64,000 nt of DNA, taken from assembly GCA_028456385.1 (NCBI GenBank), contig JALNQF010000202.1, positions 1-64,000 of the forward strand. The letters run 5' to 3'. The stretch comes from Ophiosphaerella korrae. Lineage: Eukaryota > Ascomycota > Dothideomycetes > Pleosporales > Phaeosphaeriaceae. The translations under genes and the position numbers were made by a program. A model generated the notes under the pieces. The model made no database searches. It had not been told where the DNA came from and saw nothing but the letters and a program-made list of their open reading frames with translations. Shown here piece by piece: positions 54,045-64,000 of this stretch. The stretch's first letter is position 1; each line of letters begins with the position of its first letter.

Positions 54045-55584
54045 CTAGGCTTGATTAGAAGGATTACACTCCGACCATAGCACTCTAGCCTCAGAACCCA
54101 AATATTCTTCCGACCAGGGCCAGAACGAAAGTTGCTCAAGAAATTCATCGCAGGTGATTATTCCCAAAGCGTTGCATAAGTACGAGATAGCGGTGACGAA
54201 AAGTTGTCTGAGGTCATTATCTCGTGCTCCTATACCACCCATCACAACAACCCAAAGCATGAGCCCCGACACCTCTTTTGCCTCTAAAGGTTGACTTGTA
54301 AACTCGAGTACGGAATCTCTCAGCCTCTTTGCGAGACGATGCGGTACCTCGGCATTTTTCTCGAACGTTCGAAATACTCGGTTTGTATAAATCTGTGCGG
54401 CTAGGCACACAGCCTTAGAGTAGTTGTTGAATTGGTGCCCCTTGGTGATTTGTAGGATCTTGTATTCGAGGGAGAAGCGAGAGACCACGAAGGCTTGGAC
54501 ATCCGCTTGTCTATACAGTGAATATGCACCGCCAGTTATAAATTCATTAAGGTCGTGCATCCTGACGAAGCAATCTATAAGGGACTCATCAATGTGACCA
54601 AATGTAGCACTAATCAGGCAGGCAACCTCTTTGACATTTACTGCTTGAGATTTTCGTAATTCATCGAGGCTAGGTTGAATTACTTCGGGTGAGAATTCGG
54701 GATCGGCATCAAACATGTAGCAGCCTAGCAGGTCAACACTATTCGAAAGTCAGCTAAATCATACGTAATAGCCTGAAGGGCCCTACTCAAGTATTGTGAA
54801 CCGGGCGACACTCAGTGCACTCTTTGCACCAAGTGATTCTGCCAGTTGCCGCAGAGCCCGCATGTGCATCCTCCATCCTTGTTCGTTAAGTGAGATTAGC
54901 TGAGGAATTTCCCGTTAGCCGAATTCAGAAAATATCAGTTCATAATCAAGAGATGCAGCTTCACTTACTTCAAGACTGGCAAGGTTCATGATACTCAAGG
55001 CGGTCGCAACATCGATGTGAACATTTCCATCGCCGATCATATGACTCTTCACAAGCTCAATGGTTCGCTGCTTATATCTAAGAGCTGTGATTTTCCCAGT
55101 TTTTAACTCGAAGAGAGATAACTGCTCGCTATGGAGTAGTCTCAAACAAGCGATGGCCACTGCACCATTCAAGACCTTTTCATCTTGTAGCGCCATGCAA
55201 ATCATGATGCGATGACCAGGATTTAGGTAAAATAAGTTCTTCACTGGGAAGAGTGAAGGGCCCAGTACTGTCTCTTCTAACAGATTGTTAACATAATGCA
55301 ATGAATCGCAATGCTTCGAGACCGCACTTACGGTATTCGAGCATAAAATACATGTGCCGTTGCATGTCAACAACGAAAGGAGACATCCGCATCCCGATTT
55401 GTGTGCTGTGTTCTAGACCTTGACTTCCGCCATTGCCGCATTCATTTCTAGGCACAATTGGTCTCCTTCGTTTCCGCGAGCGTAGTTGGGTAGCATTACC
55501 ACGCACTAATCTCCGGTTTTCTGGACTGAGATACTCCGATGGCTTAGAGCTATTGATGAACTTGAACTCAACTTCGTTAGTCAT
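54045..55584 (-). CDS. fungal-specific regulator-type protein with disturbed frame
   Basis: Exon 1 (55584-55332) begins EFKFINSSKPSEYLSPENRR with a following VRGNATQLRSRKRRR, the N-terminus typical of Zn-cluster-related regulators that lack the zinc finger. Exons 2 (55276-54969) and 3 (from 54899) follow through GTAAGT introns and carry the helical fungal transcription-factor region (PVKNLFYLNPGHRIMICMAL; QGWRMHMRALRQLAESLG). The last part (54716-54045, MFDADPEFSPEVIQ to the end) is in the same frame as exon 3, but stops lie between them at 54783 and below. That gap reads well in the neighbouring frame (ALQAITYDLADFRIVLT). Two compensating indels would explain this, as would an intron with a weak donor (GTGCAA or GTGTCG). 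It may be a young pseudogene. Confidence 0.55.
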
Positions 55585-56461
55585 TACACGCTCCTTCCTG
55601 CCCAGGTGTGTGAATAGCCGTGTCTGGACAGCCAGAGCGGCTGGGCTTCATTGAATATAAACTGCCGGGATTTGATAGCATCCTACGCGCTTCGGATAGT
55701 GCGATGCAATAAATGTACAAAAGCGAATAAAAGACTGTATTTGTCATGGAGCTGTGATGGGTCCATAGTCAGCTCAGCCTCGTGCATGTCAGAAACCAAC
55801 TCAATTAGGGAAAGCGTCAGCTAGTCTTACGAAAAGGCCACAGCCGCAATGGGTGAACATGTCCAATGCAAATCGTAGTTCCTTACAAGATTGAGCGTAT
55901 AACGCCCTTTGCCAGGTCTCAGCCCTGAAGGGATCCACTGTTTCGACCTTTCGGCGTCAAAAAGGTGTAAAGTCATTCTAGGGTTAGGGGTAGTTTCACC
56001 TTTTCCCTCCTCGAATGTTGCACGATAAGTAATATCATGTGGAGAAGAATATTTATTTCAGTCAGGCATGTCCAAGGTTGAATTCAGTGACTTCCCAAGC
56101 GCCTGGGCCGCATCGCAATAGCCTGTTTGAATATTTAGGGCTTCCTATCACAAATCATTGATGATATCACGCCGAGTCATTCTGTCTACGCATATGCAGG
56201 CTGAGGCATCACGCGCTCTTGCATGTCCCAGCCATAAGGATTTATATGTTCTGAGATACCCATTTAGAATCGCGTGTCATGACAAATATGCAACTTTAGG
56301 CGATAGGAGGCTTTGCAAATGTAAAGGGGCGGAGCTGACACCGAGTCATTGATTACTCCCTGACTACCCGTTTATGGATAGCGATCAAATACAAATATGC
56401 AAAAAGACATGCCATATCAAGTTTATTATGTATGAGGTAATTGAGACTTTCAACCACCGAG
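55585..56461. other. gene-free stretch
   Basis: Upstream regions of two divergent genes. Nothing else supported. Confidence 0.3.
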
Positions 56462-56467
56462 TATAAA
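56462..56467 (+). promoter_or_regulatory. TATA box of the hydrolase gene
   Basis: TATAAA is 77 bp upstream of the ATG at 56539, the same spacing as the TATA box of the CFEM gene. Confidence 0.45.
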
Positions 56468-56538
56468 GGCTAGTATCTATTACTTGACTTTGAAAGCACA
56501 ATTCATATCACCTCGATCATCACTTGATTCATCTTACC

Positions 56539-57769
56539 ATGGCTTCGATACTGATTGTTGCCGTTCTCGCGCTTATCTCCAAAATCCCTCGTAGTCATGC
56601 GATTCAAACAGCTAACCCGGTACTCGAACGACCTCATACAACCGCGGCGCAATGCTTTGAATACATCATTCCTCTGACGGTCACCTCAGAGAATCTAATC
56701 TCCAATCTTTCAAAATTCGAAGACAATTTCGATGTTGTCGATTTCATCTTTGATTACTCTCGCAAGGATAGTAATATGACCTTCCACCCATGGAAAGGAT
56801 CGGAGAACGTAACCGCAAGCTATAAGATCAGTGGGACCTTTTGCTCTCCAAAGTCCCTAGCTGGAAATGGCCGCGAGAAGACTGTTCTGCTTGCAACCCA
56901 TGGGTTAGCCTACGATGGGAGGTACTGGGATTCAAGCTACAAGCCAGACGAGTATAACTTTGTTGAAGCTATGATCAAAGAAGGTTATTCGGTTTTTTTT
57001 TTATGACCGTCTTGGAACTGGTCACTCACAAGTGTAAGACTGCTAGCAATTTACGTTACATATATATCTAATGTTTCTCAGAGCCTCTGGATATATCAAT
57101 CAAGCTGCAATTCAAGTCGAGATCATTGCAAGCCTCGTGTCGGTTATTCGAGACGGCTCGTATACTCGAGACATTGGCAAGCCGAACAAACTAGTACTAT
57201 TTGGTCATTCTTTTGGCTCAATCATCTCGAATCTGGCTGTCGCAAAATATCCTCAGCTGGCTGACGCTATAGTACTTACGGGACTGGCTTATGCTGGTGA
57301 TAACGATAGACAGAAGTCTTTGGAAGCAACGGCTCCACGCATTGCCTCAAGCTTATACCCAGACCGTTTTTCTTACCTAGACTCTGGTTACGTTCTCGCG
57401 GCGGATATATATGCGCATATTAACACCTTCTTCAAAGCTCCGGCATACGAAGTTGAGGCCGCAAAATACGCATACTCAACAAATGCCCCACTTGCTGTTA
57501 CCGAGTACCTTACTACAACTACTACAAGCCTGTTTAGTCCAGATTACGAAGGTGCTGTCTTAGTCACTACAGGAGAATTCGACTTCCTTGCTTGTGATGG
57601 AGAGTGTTATAGTTCGTTTGCAGTACAGCCATTGGATACGATATTCCCAAAAAGTCGTTTCCGCGACGCTTTCGTTCAGCCTGGTGCAGGCCATGCGATC
57701 AATTTTGCAGCCAATGCTACTGGGTTCTATCAGGGCATTAACAAATTTCTCGAGAAAGCTGGTTTCTAG
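56539..57769 (+). CDS. secreted alpha/beta hydrolase with a one-base frameshift in a T10 run
   Basis: Two exons (56539-57033, 57082-57769). A signal peptide (MASILIVAVLALISKIPRSHA) is followed by the oxyanion region (LATHGLAYDGRYWD), the nucleophile elbow LFGHSFGSIISN, the acidic residue in TGEFDFLACDG and the His in GAGHAINF: a complete Ser-Asp-His triad. At 56993-57002 a run of ten T puts the frame into a stop after YSVFF. One T fewer would continue as the conserved YDRLGTGHSQ and keep frame through the intron (GTAAGA..TCAG). So this is either a recent null allele or a sequencing or assembly miscount. About 393 residues if intact. It lies 200 bp from the RIP-mutated block. Fungal relatives hydrolyse esters or lactones; substrate unknown. 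Confidence 0.75.
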
Positions 57770-60384
57770 GCGAGGCCGTAGGCTAAGAATAAGCGATGGG
57801 ATTGATCATATCGATCTTTCTGGTGGTACTTACTGCTTGTTTTGTTGCCGTGGTAGAGAGCAATATATTTGTATATTCCGACCGCATGTACCGTTATCTA
57901 TTACATTTCCTTCCATACTGCTTTTCATTGTCAGGTACTTTCTATAAAGCAACAAGCTCTTATAATAAAATAGAATAGGATGTGTTAAACTTCTATACAA
58001 ATAGTAAACTAAGAAAGTTTAAACTATTAGTGCTAGATAAAGAGATATTAAAAATACCTAATATAATAAGAGCTAGAGTAGCCTCTAATAAATCTTTAAA
58101 GTCTATCTTAGCTTTTAGTATATAAGACTATATAGATAATTTAGTATTATTATAAGCTTTTAGTTTATAAAAGTAGTTTATATATAACTAGAGCTTTACT
58201 ATTTTATAAGTAGTCTTAGAGATTAGGTTATACTAAGCTTATTTAGTAATAGCTAGCTATAATAATAGTTTTACTCTAGCTTTATTAATAGCTCTCTCTA
58301 TATAATTTAGAAGTAATAGATTAAGTAATAATTAAGTACTTATATTTAGTAAGAGAAATACTAGAAAGAGTATAATAATACTAAATATTAGCCTAAATAT
58401 ACTTACTATAAGCCTTACTATCTTTTAAAGTTATTAGATAAGTTAACTTTAGATTAGTATAATAAAAATAAAGAATTATTTTAACTTTATTTTAAGTAAT
58501 ATAGTTAATAAGTAATAACTTATTATATTAGAAATAAGAAGGTATAAAAAGTAATAAAGAGCTAGAGATTAATAAAGAAAATAAGTTAATAACTTGTTAG
58601 ATAAGTTACACGATTAGATACTCGATACGCGATTATATATATAATTGCTAAGTTACTAACTCTACTATAGCTAAAAGGATTATAGCCTTAACTTTTATAA
58701 ATAAAGAATCTTATATATAAGGAGATAGACTATATTAGTATAACTAATACAATAAAGAAACTAGCACCTTAATAGAAAGGATATTAAGGATCTAGCTTAC
58801 TACTATCTCGAGAGACCTAGCTAAGACTACTATATCGTAGATATATAGATAGAGTATAGAGCTAGAAATAGATAAGAGAATTAATTAACTCTTTACTTAC
58901 TAAGTTTATACCTAGTACTTTTAAGTTATAAGTAACTAAATAAAAAAAGGCTTTTCTAAAAGCCTTAGTATCTCTCTCTAATAAGGCTCTTTATTATAGG
59001 TGTAATAGAAGAAATCGAGATAGAACTAATTAGTCCTAATCTAGGCGCTAACGAAGTATAGGACAAGTAGGGTAACGACCTTAATTAGGAAACTATACAT
59101 AACTAGGACACCTAGGCTAATCTATAATCTATAGACTCTTAGCACTAATAGATTATAGATTAAGACAATCTATAATCTACTAGTCTTAGTAAATATAGAT
59201 TATAGATTACGACGAGTATATAGTTAGTAAGATGCGCATTATTAGGATAGTATTAGTAATTTAATCTATTAACTATAGAACGCTAATATAAGATAGTTGT
59301 AAAATATCTTCTATTATTTATAGTTATTGTAGATTACTCTAGAACTTTTACTATTAACTCCTAATCTACTAACCCCTAATATAGGTGCCTATAGTTAATA
59401 ATAGGTAGCTTATTACACCTTACTAATTTAGTTATTACAAGAAGCAAAGCGTAAGTAGCGCGTAGTCTAGCTAATATAATAGTAGAAAGCTTAACTAAAT
59501 AAATAAGTAAAGCCCCTAAGAGTAGTCTAGAAATAGATAGTACTATATAGGAAACAATTAAGGGTCGTCTTAACTAACTAATTAACAATAAAGAAGATAT
59601 AAAGATAGTAATTAATACCTTAGAGATATAGAACAAGGAACTATAAGATTACGCAAAACAAAACAAGGTATAGATTAAAGCTATTATCTAAGGTTAGAAT
59701 TAGATAGAACTAATTACGTAACGCTTAGAGATAAGTACAACAAAGAAGCTACTAAAGATACCTATCCTTAAGAAGTTTAATAGAATAAGAGAAAAGCTAA
59801 GACCCTTTATTATATTAGTATAACTCTAGATAGATATATAAGTACTACACTTTAATATAGAAGAAAAGAAGGTAATATATATTAGATTGCACCTTAAAGA
59901 AGACGTAATAAGATAGTACAAACTTTACTAGATAGATTATACAACGTATTTACTAATAACTTAGAAGGATAAGACTAGAGCTATTTTTAGAAGTTATAAG
60001 TACTTTACTAAACAAATAAGAGTAGTATTTAGAGATATAGACGTTACCTAATAAGTTAAAGAGTAGCTAGAGAAGCTTATATAGAACTAGAGTATTCCTA
60101 AGTACGTATTATAGTTTAAATAACTATCCTAAAATATAGAATAGAACAAGTTAGCCTTAATATTACGATTTAAATAAGGACTTAACTCTAAAATCTAATA
60201 CAAGATAATATATATAGAGAAACTATAAATACTAGAAGCTCTAAAGTAATAGGTAATCTAAATTAATAATAATCTTTAAGAATAGAAGAAAAACAAATAT
60301 AGAAGTTACACCTAGAACTACAATAAGGGAGACCTAATAGTCCTTAACGCAAATAAAAACAAAAAGAAGAAAAAGAAGAATAAA

Positions 60385-60510
60385 GACTTTACGTACTTTA
60401 ACTATAGTAAACTAGGCTACTACGTAAAAGATTACTAATTATAAAGAAAGAAAGATATAGTATATTATAAATATAGGAAACTAGGACACTTTATAAAAGA
60501 TTATAGAAGT
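60385..60510 (+). pseudogene. gag zinc-knuckle relic with Cys-to-Tyr changes
   Basis: Two CCHC knuckles are recognisable by spacing, FNYSKLGYYVKDY and YYKYRKLGHFIKDY, but every cysteine codon is now TAC or TAT (Tyr), and the first knuckle has also lost its His. All are G-to-A changes on this strand, that is C-to-T on the other strand. Confidence 0.7.
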
Positions 60511-61689
60511 AAAGACCTAAAGAAAGAAACTTAGTTAAAGATAACTAAAAAGAAGAAAGAAGTACTATAAGTATAGGCTAAACCTTAAGAGAAAGTAGCT
60601 AGAAGTAAAGAAGTATAACACGTAATACTTTATTAGACCTTTTGTTATAATAATAACTACTATATATATCTTTCTAGTAAATAGAGAGTAGTATAGTTCC
60701 TATAAAAATAGAGATATAGAGTAGCTATAATAAAAAAAAGTAGAACAAAAGCTTAGCTATAAAAAATAGCCTAAGTAATAGACCTACTAATAGAAGACTT
60801 AGAAAAGGAAGAGCCCCTAGTACTATTAATCTAGGCTAAAGAACTAGCACTAGATAAAGAGACTACTACAACTACCTCTAAAGGACTAAGAAGAAGTAAA
60901 GAACAAGTTAGTATAAGAGGTATAGAGTATACCTAGCTAATAATATATAGTTATAATAGTTACACGATAATAAATATAAAGGAATAAAATAGAAAATAAA
61001 AGTTTATTTAGAAATACTTACTAGTTATAAGTATAGAAGAAGCGTACAAAGACTAAAAAGAATATAATCTTAAAGAAACTAAGTTTATACTATTTTAAGA
61101 ATAGATAAAGTAATATATAGTTATAGTAAGAAGAATACTTATATAGAGAGAATAGTAATACCTTATAAGAAAGATATAATAGATTAACAAAGCTTATATA
61201 CTAAGAGTACTAGTAGTATACTATATCCTAATAATAAATATACTTAGCAAAGACAAGTACTAAGAAGGAGATAATAAGATAATAGATCTAGAATATCTAG
61301 TATATTTTAAAGCATTATAAATATTATACCTAGATAAGAATTATATTATATATAAGAACCTTAAAGTAAATAACAACGTATAGCTTATAAGGAGAAAAGG
61401 CTATAACTATACAAGAGTAATTATAGTAGAAGACGTCTAAGGATAAGAAATAATCCTAGAAGATAGATACGTAGTAGTAAGACCTAGACCTAAATTAACT
61501 AAGAAATACGTCTAAAGAGGACTATAGTATAAATATATAAATAATAAATACTTTAAACACAAAATATATAAACTTAAAGTAAGCCTATAGCCTTAGAAAG
61601 ATAGATAGTTTAATAAGACGCTAAAGTAAAAAAGGCTAGAAAGTATAAGAGGCCTATATATTATAAAAACAAGTATATACTAAGGAAAG

Positions 61690-61745
61690 AAAGTATAATT
61701 AATAATTAATAGTAGAGCTACAAGAAACTTTATATTAAAGAAGTT
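61690..61745 (+). pseudogene. retroviral-type aspartic protease relic
   Basis: The active-site DSGATRNFI of fungal Gypsy proteases reads NSRATRNFI: Asp to Asn and Gly to Arg, both G-to-A changes. Catalysis would be lost. Confidence 0.6.
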
Positions 61746-62219
61746 TATAGAAATATAGAGAATAAAGTATATAATAAAGAAATACTCTTAATAACTAAGT
61801 ACAATTAAAGGAAAGCTATTCTAAGAACTTATATAGTTCGAGACAACACCTTTAATACTAAAGTTAAAAAGACTAGAAATTAAGAATATAGTTATAGATA
61901 TAACAACAATTAATAACAAACAAGATATAATACTAGGAATACTATAGTTATAGATAACTAACCTAAGAATTAATTAGAGAATAAGAGAAATTAACTATCT
62001 TAGACAAGATATATTAAAAGCTAACATAAGTATATATAAAGGAGAATTCCTAGAAGAATATAAAAAATAAGAGAGATAGCTTATAGAGCTAGAAGACTAC
62101 TTTCTAGAATATTAACTATAGAACTTAGTAATAGAACTAGAAGAAGGTAAAGACGTAAGATAGAGCCTAGTCTATTAAAAAATAGAAGAGGAGTCTAAAA
62201 TTAAATAAATATTTATCTA

Positions 62220-62645
62220 AAATATAATAAAGAAGAGATAGATATAGGAATCTAAATCTAGAGTAGTATATAGACTTATATTTATAGACAAAAAGGGAAT
62301 AAATAATAAAAGACTTTACGTAGATTTTAGAAAAACTAACGTAATTACTAATAAGAATTAATACCTACTACTACAAATAGATAGAATATAAGATAAACTA
62401 TAAAGAGCAAAGATCTTTATAAAGTTAGATATCTAGAATACTTACTATTAGATTAGAATTAAAAAAGGTAATAAGTAGAAAATAGTATTTAGAACATAGT
62501 ATAGACTATATAAATACTTAGTTATACTATTTAGCTTAATAAACACACTAGTAGTATTCTAAGAAAGAATTAATATAGTACTAAGAGAGTACTTAGATAT
62601 ATTTATATTTGTATACTTAGACAATATCCTTATATTCTTAGAAAT
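62220..62645 (+). pseudogene. reverse transcriptase relic
   Basis: LIFIDKKGINNKRLYVDFRK, IKLDI-NTYY-IRIKKGNK, and the catalytic box as YLDNIL in place of YLDDIL. Several TAG/TAA stops interrupt it, at places where the family has Gln or Trp. Clearly Ty3/Gypsy type. Confidence 0.8.
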
Positions 62646-63049
62646 AAAAGAAGAATATATATAATATATATATAAAGTACTAAAGAAACTAGTAGAAGCT
62701 AAAATATTTCTTAAAATAAGAAAATGCGAGTTTTATATAAAAGAAATAGACTTCCTTAGATTTATTATTAAACTAGGAAAAATTAGGATTAACCTAGAAA
62801 AGATTAGATTAATTAACAAATAGCTAACACTAAGAAACCTAAAAGAGGTACAATAATTTTATAGACTAGCTAATTTTTATAAGAAATTAATAATAAGATA
62901 GTCTAAAGATATAAAACTAATAATAAACCTTATAAAGAAAGATACACTATTTAAATAGATAAAAGAGTACAATAAAGTATTTAATAAGATTAAGAAAAAG
63001 TTTATAGAGAACCTAGTTATTAGGATATATAACCTAGACCTACTAGTAA

Positions 63050-64000
63050 TAGTAAAAATAGATATATCTAACTTAGTCTATAGAATAGCACTAATACAAG
63101 AAGATCTAGAGACTAAGAAAGAATATTTAGTTAAATACTTCTCTAAGAAAATAAAAATAGTAGAACTTAACTACCTAATCTATAACAAAGAGATACTAGT
63201 AATCTATAAAGTATTTAAATAATAGAGAGTATACCTATAAAGAGTAAAGTACTAGATAAAGGTCTATATAGACTATAAGAACCTTATAGGATTTATAATA
63301 AATAAAGAATTATTATAACGCTATATAAGATAGTAGGAGTTCCTATTAATATTTAATATAGAAATTATATATATAAAAGGAAAAGATAATTAATTTATAG
63401 ATACTCTTAGTAGAAGACTAGACTTATAAGAAGAAGTAAGCGCTACTAGTATAGTTCTAATTAAGAATAAAAAAGGATACTTAGTCCTAAATATACCTAA
63501 GATAGCTATAATACTTAAAAGAATAAGTAGCGAGCTAGATAAATAGATTTAGAAAATAACGTAAGAAGTAACTAAAGAAATAGAGAAACTAGAAATCTAA
63601 GAAGGATTTACACAAGTATATAAAAGAATATATATTCTAAGTAAGATATAAAGAGAATTTATATAACAATTCTATAAATTACTAGTATATAGTTACTAAA
63701 GAATTAAAAAAATATTAGATAGACTACTACAAGAATACTATATCCTAAGAGTAAGATAACTAGTAATAGAAGTACTACAAGATTATATAGAATACTACAA
63801 GAATAAATACAATAGATACGCACTATATAGAATATTATAACTAAGAGAGATACTAGAATAACTATAAGGAGTTATTATAATAGACTTTATTACAAAATTA
63901 CCTAAGTCTAAAGACTTAATATTAGGAGTTAAGTATAATAGAATTATAATAATAGTAGATAAACTTATAAAGTATATATACTTTAGACTATATAAAAAGA
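63050..64000 (+). pseudogene. RNase H and integrase relics
   Basis: RNase H: IDISNLVYRIALIQED, YFSKKIKIVELNYLIYNKEI, IDYKNLIGF. Integrase: a zinc-binding region with its Cys pair changed (DYIEYYKNKYNRYA), then the core start IIIDFITKLPKSKDLILGVK and IIVDKLIKYIYF running off the window. Multiple stops. Order and motifs confirm Gypsy pol. Confidence 0.75.

Larger units (their letters stand above)
57965..64000 (+). mobile_element. heavily RIP-mutated Ty3/Gypsy retrotransposon, cut by the window edge
   Basis: Base composition changes abruptly to TA-rich with stops in every frame. Translation of the + strand still shows, in order, gag relic (about 59750-60200), zinc knuckles (60385-60510), aspartic protease (about 61700), reverse transcriptase (62220-62645), RNase H (63050-63430) and integrase (63680 to the edge). 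That order, integrase after RT/RNase H, defines Ty3/Gypsy. Stops fall where Gln (CAG) or Trp (TGG) would be, as expected for C-to-T changes on either strand. The 5' LTR and primer site lie somewhere in 57965-59700 but cannot be bounded because the 3' LTR is outside. A cluster of ATCTATAATCT and its inverse occurs at 59110-59215. Confidence 0.85.

Overview
The window is nuclear DNA of a filamentous ascomycete (Pezizomycotina). Genes carry short introns of 41-70 bp with GT..AG ends. Fungal-specific families are present (CFEM, CBM18 chitin deacetylase, HET, fungal GT32/GT8, Zn-cluster-associated regulator type). The right end is a block of TA-rich, stop-riddled repeat of the kind produced by repeat-induced point mutation (RIP). 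The mix of families and the alternation of gene-rich DNA with AT-rich repeat suggest a Dothideomycete, probably Pleosporales; that placement is inference.

Layout. 1-0.5 kb: nested short inverted-repeat elements flanked by TA. 1.5-2.2 kb: MARVEL membrane protein. 3-4 kb: possible gene relic. 4.8-13.4 kb: surface-glycan neighbourhood (chitin deacetylase with four CBM18 modules, GT32 glycosyltransferase, acyltransferase-3 membrane protein, GT8/GNT1-like glycosyltransferase). 13.6-17.8 kb: 5-oxoprolinase of the glutathione cycle. 18-19.7 kb: small hypothetical gene and a secreted CFEM protein. 20.2-21.1 kb: ornithine decarboxylase antizyme with a programmed +1 frameshift (UCC-UGA). 21.3-28.95 kb: divergent pair XPD/Rad3 helicase and listerin (Ltn1). 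30-34 kb: two unnamed membrane proteins and a CYSTM-type protein. 34.9-37.1 kb: a surface protein locus built from three repeated 8-cysteine CFEM-like modules. 37.8-39.4 kb: broken HET gene. 39.8-44.9 kb: small membrane protein, protoporphyrinogen oxidase, Nab2-type poly(A)-binding protein. 45.7-50.4 kb: LPRE-type fungal orphan family, secreted-type FAD oxidase, SR splicing protein. 51-57.8 kb: sparse region with an orphan gene, a regulator-type gene with a disturbed frame, and an alpha/beta hydrolase carrying a one-base frameshift. 57.97-64 kb: strongly mutated Ty3/Gypsy element running off the right edge.

How the genes relate. Most are independent housekeeping genes (polyamine control, NER/TFIIH, ribosome quality control, heme synthesis, mRNA export, splicing). 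The 4.8-13.4 kb genes could act on cell-wall or extracellular glycans. Across the gene-rich part, the + strand repeatedly switches from C-rich to G-rich at local GC peaks, always in that order and irrespective of gene direction. I found no named feature that explains this.

Coordinates of multi-exon genes are from first to last coding base. Exon joins were worked out by hand from splice signals and reading frame.
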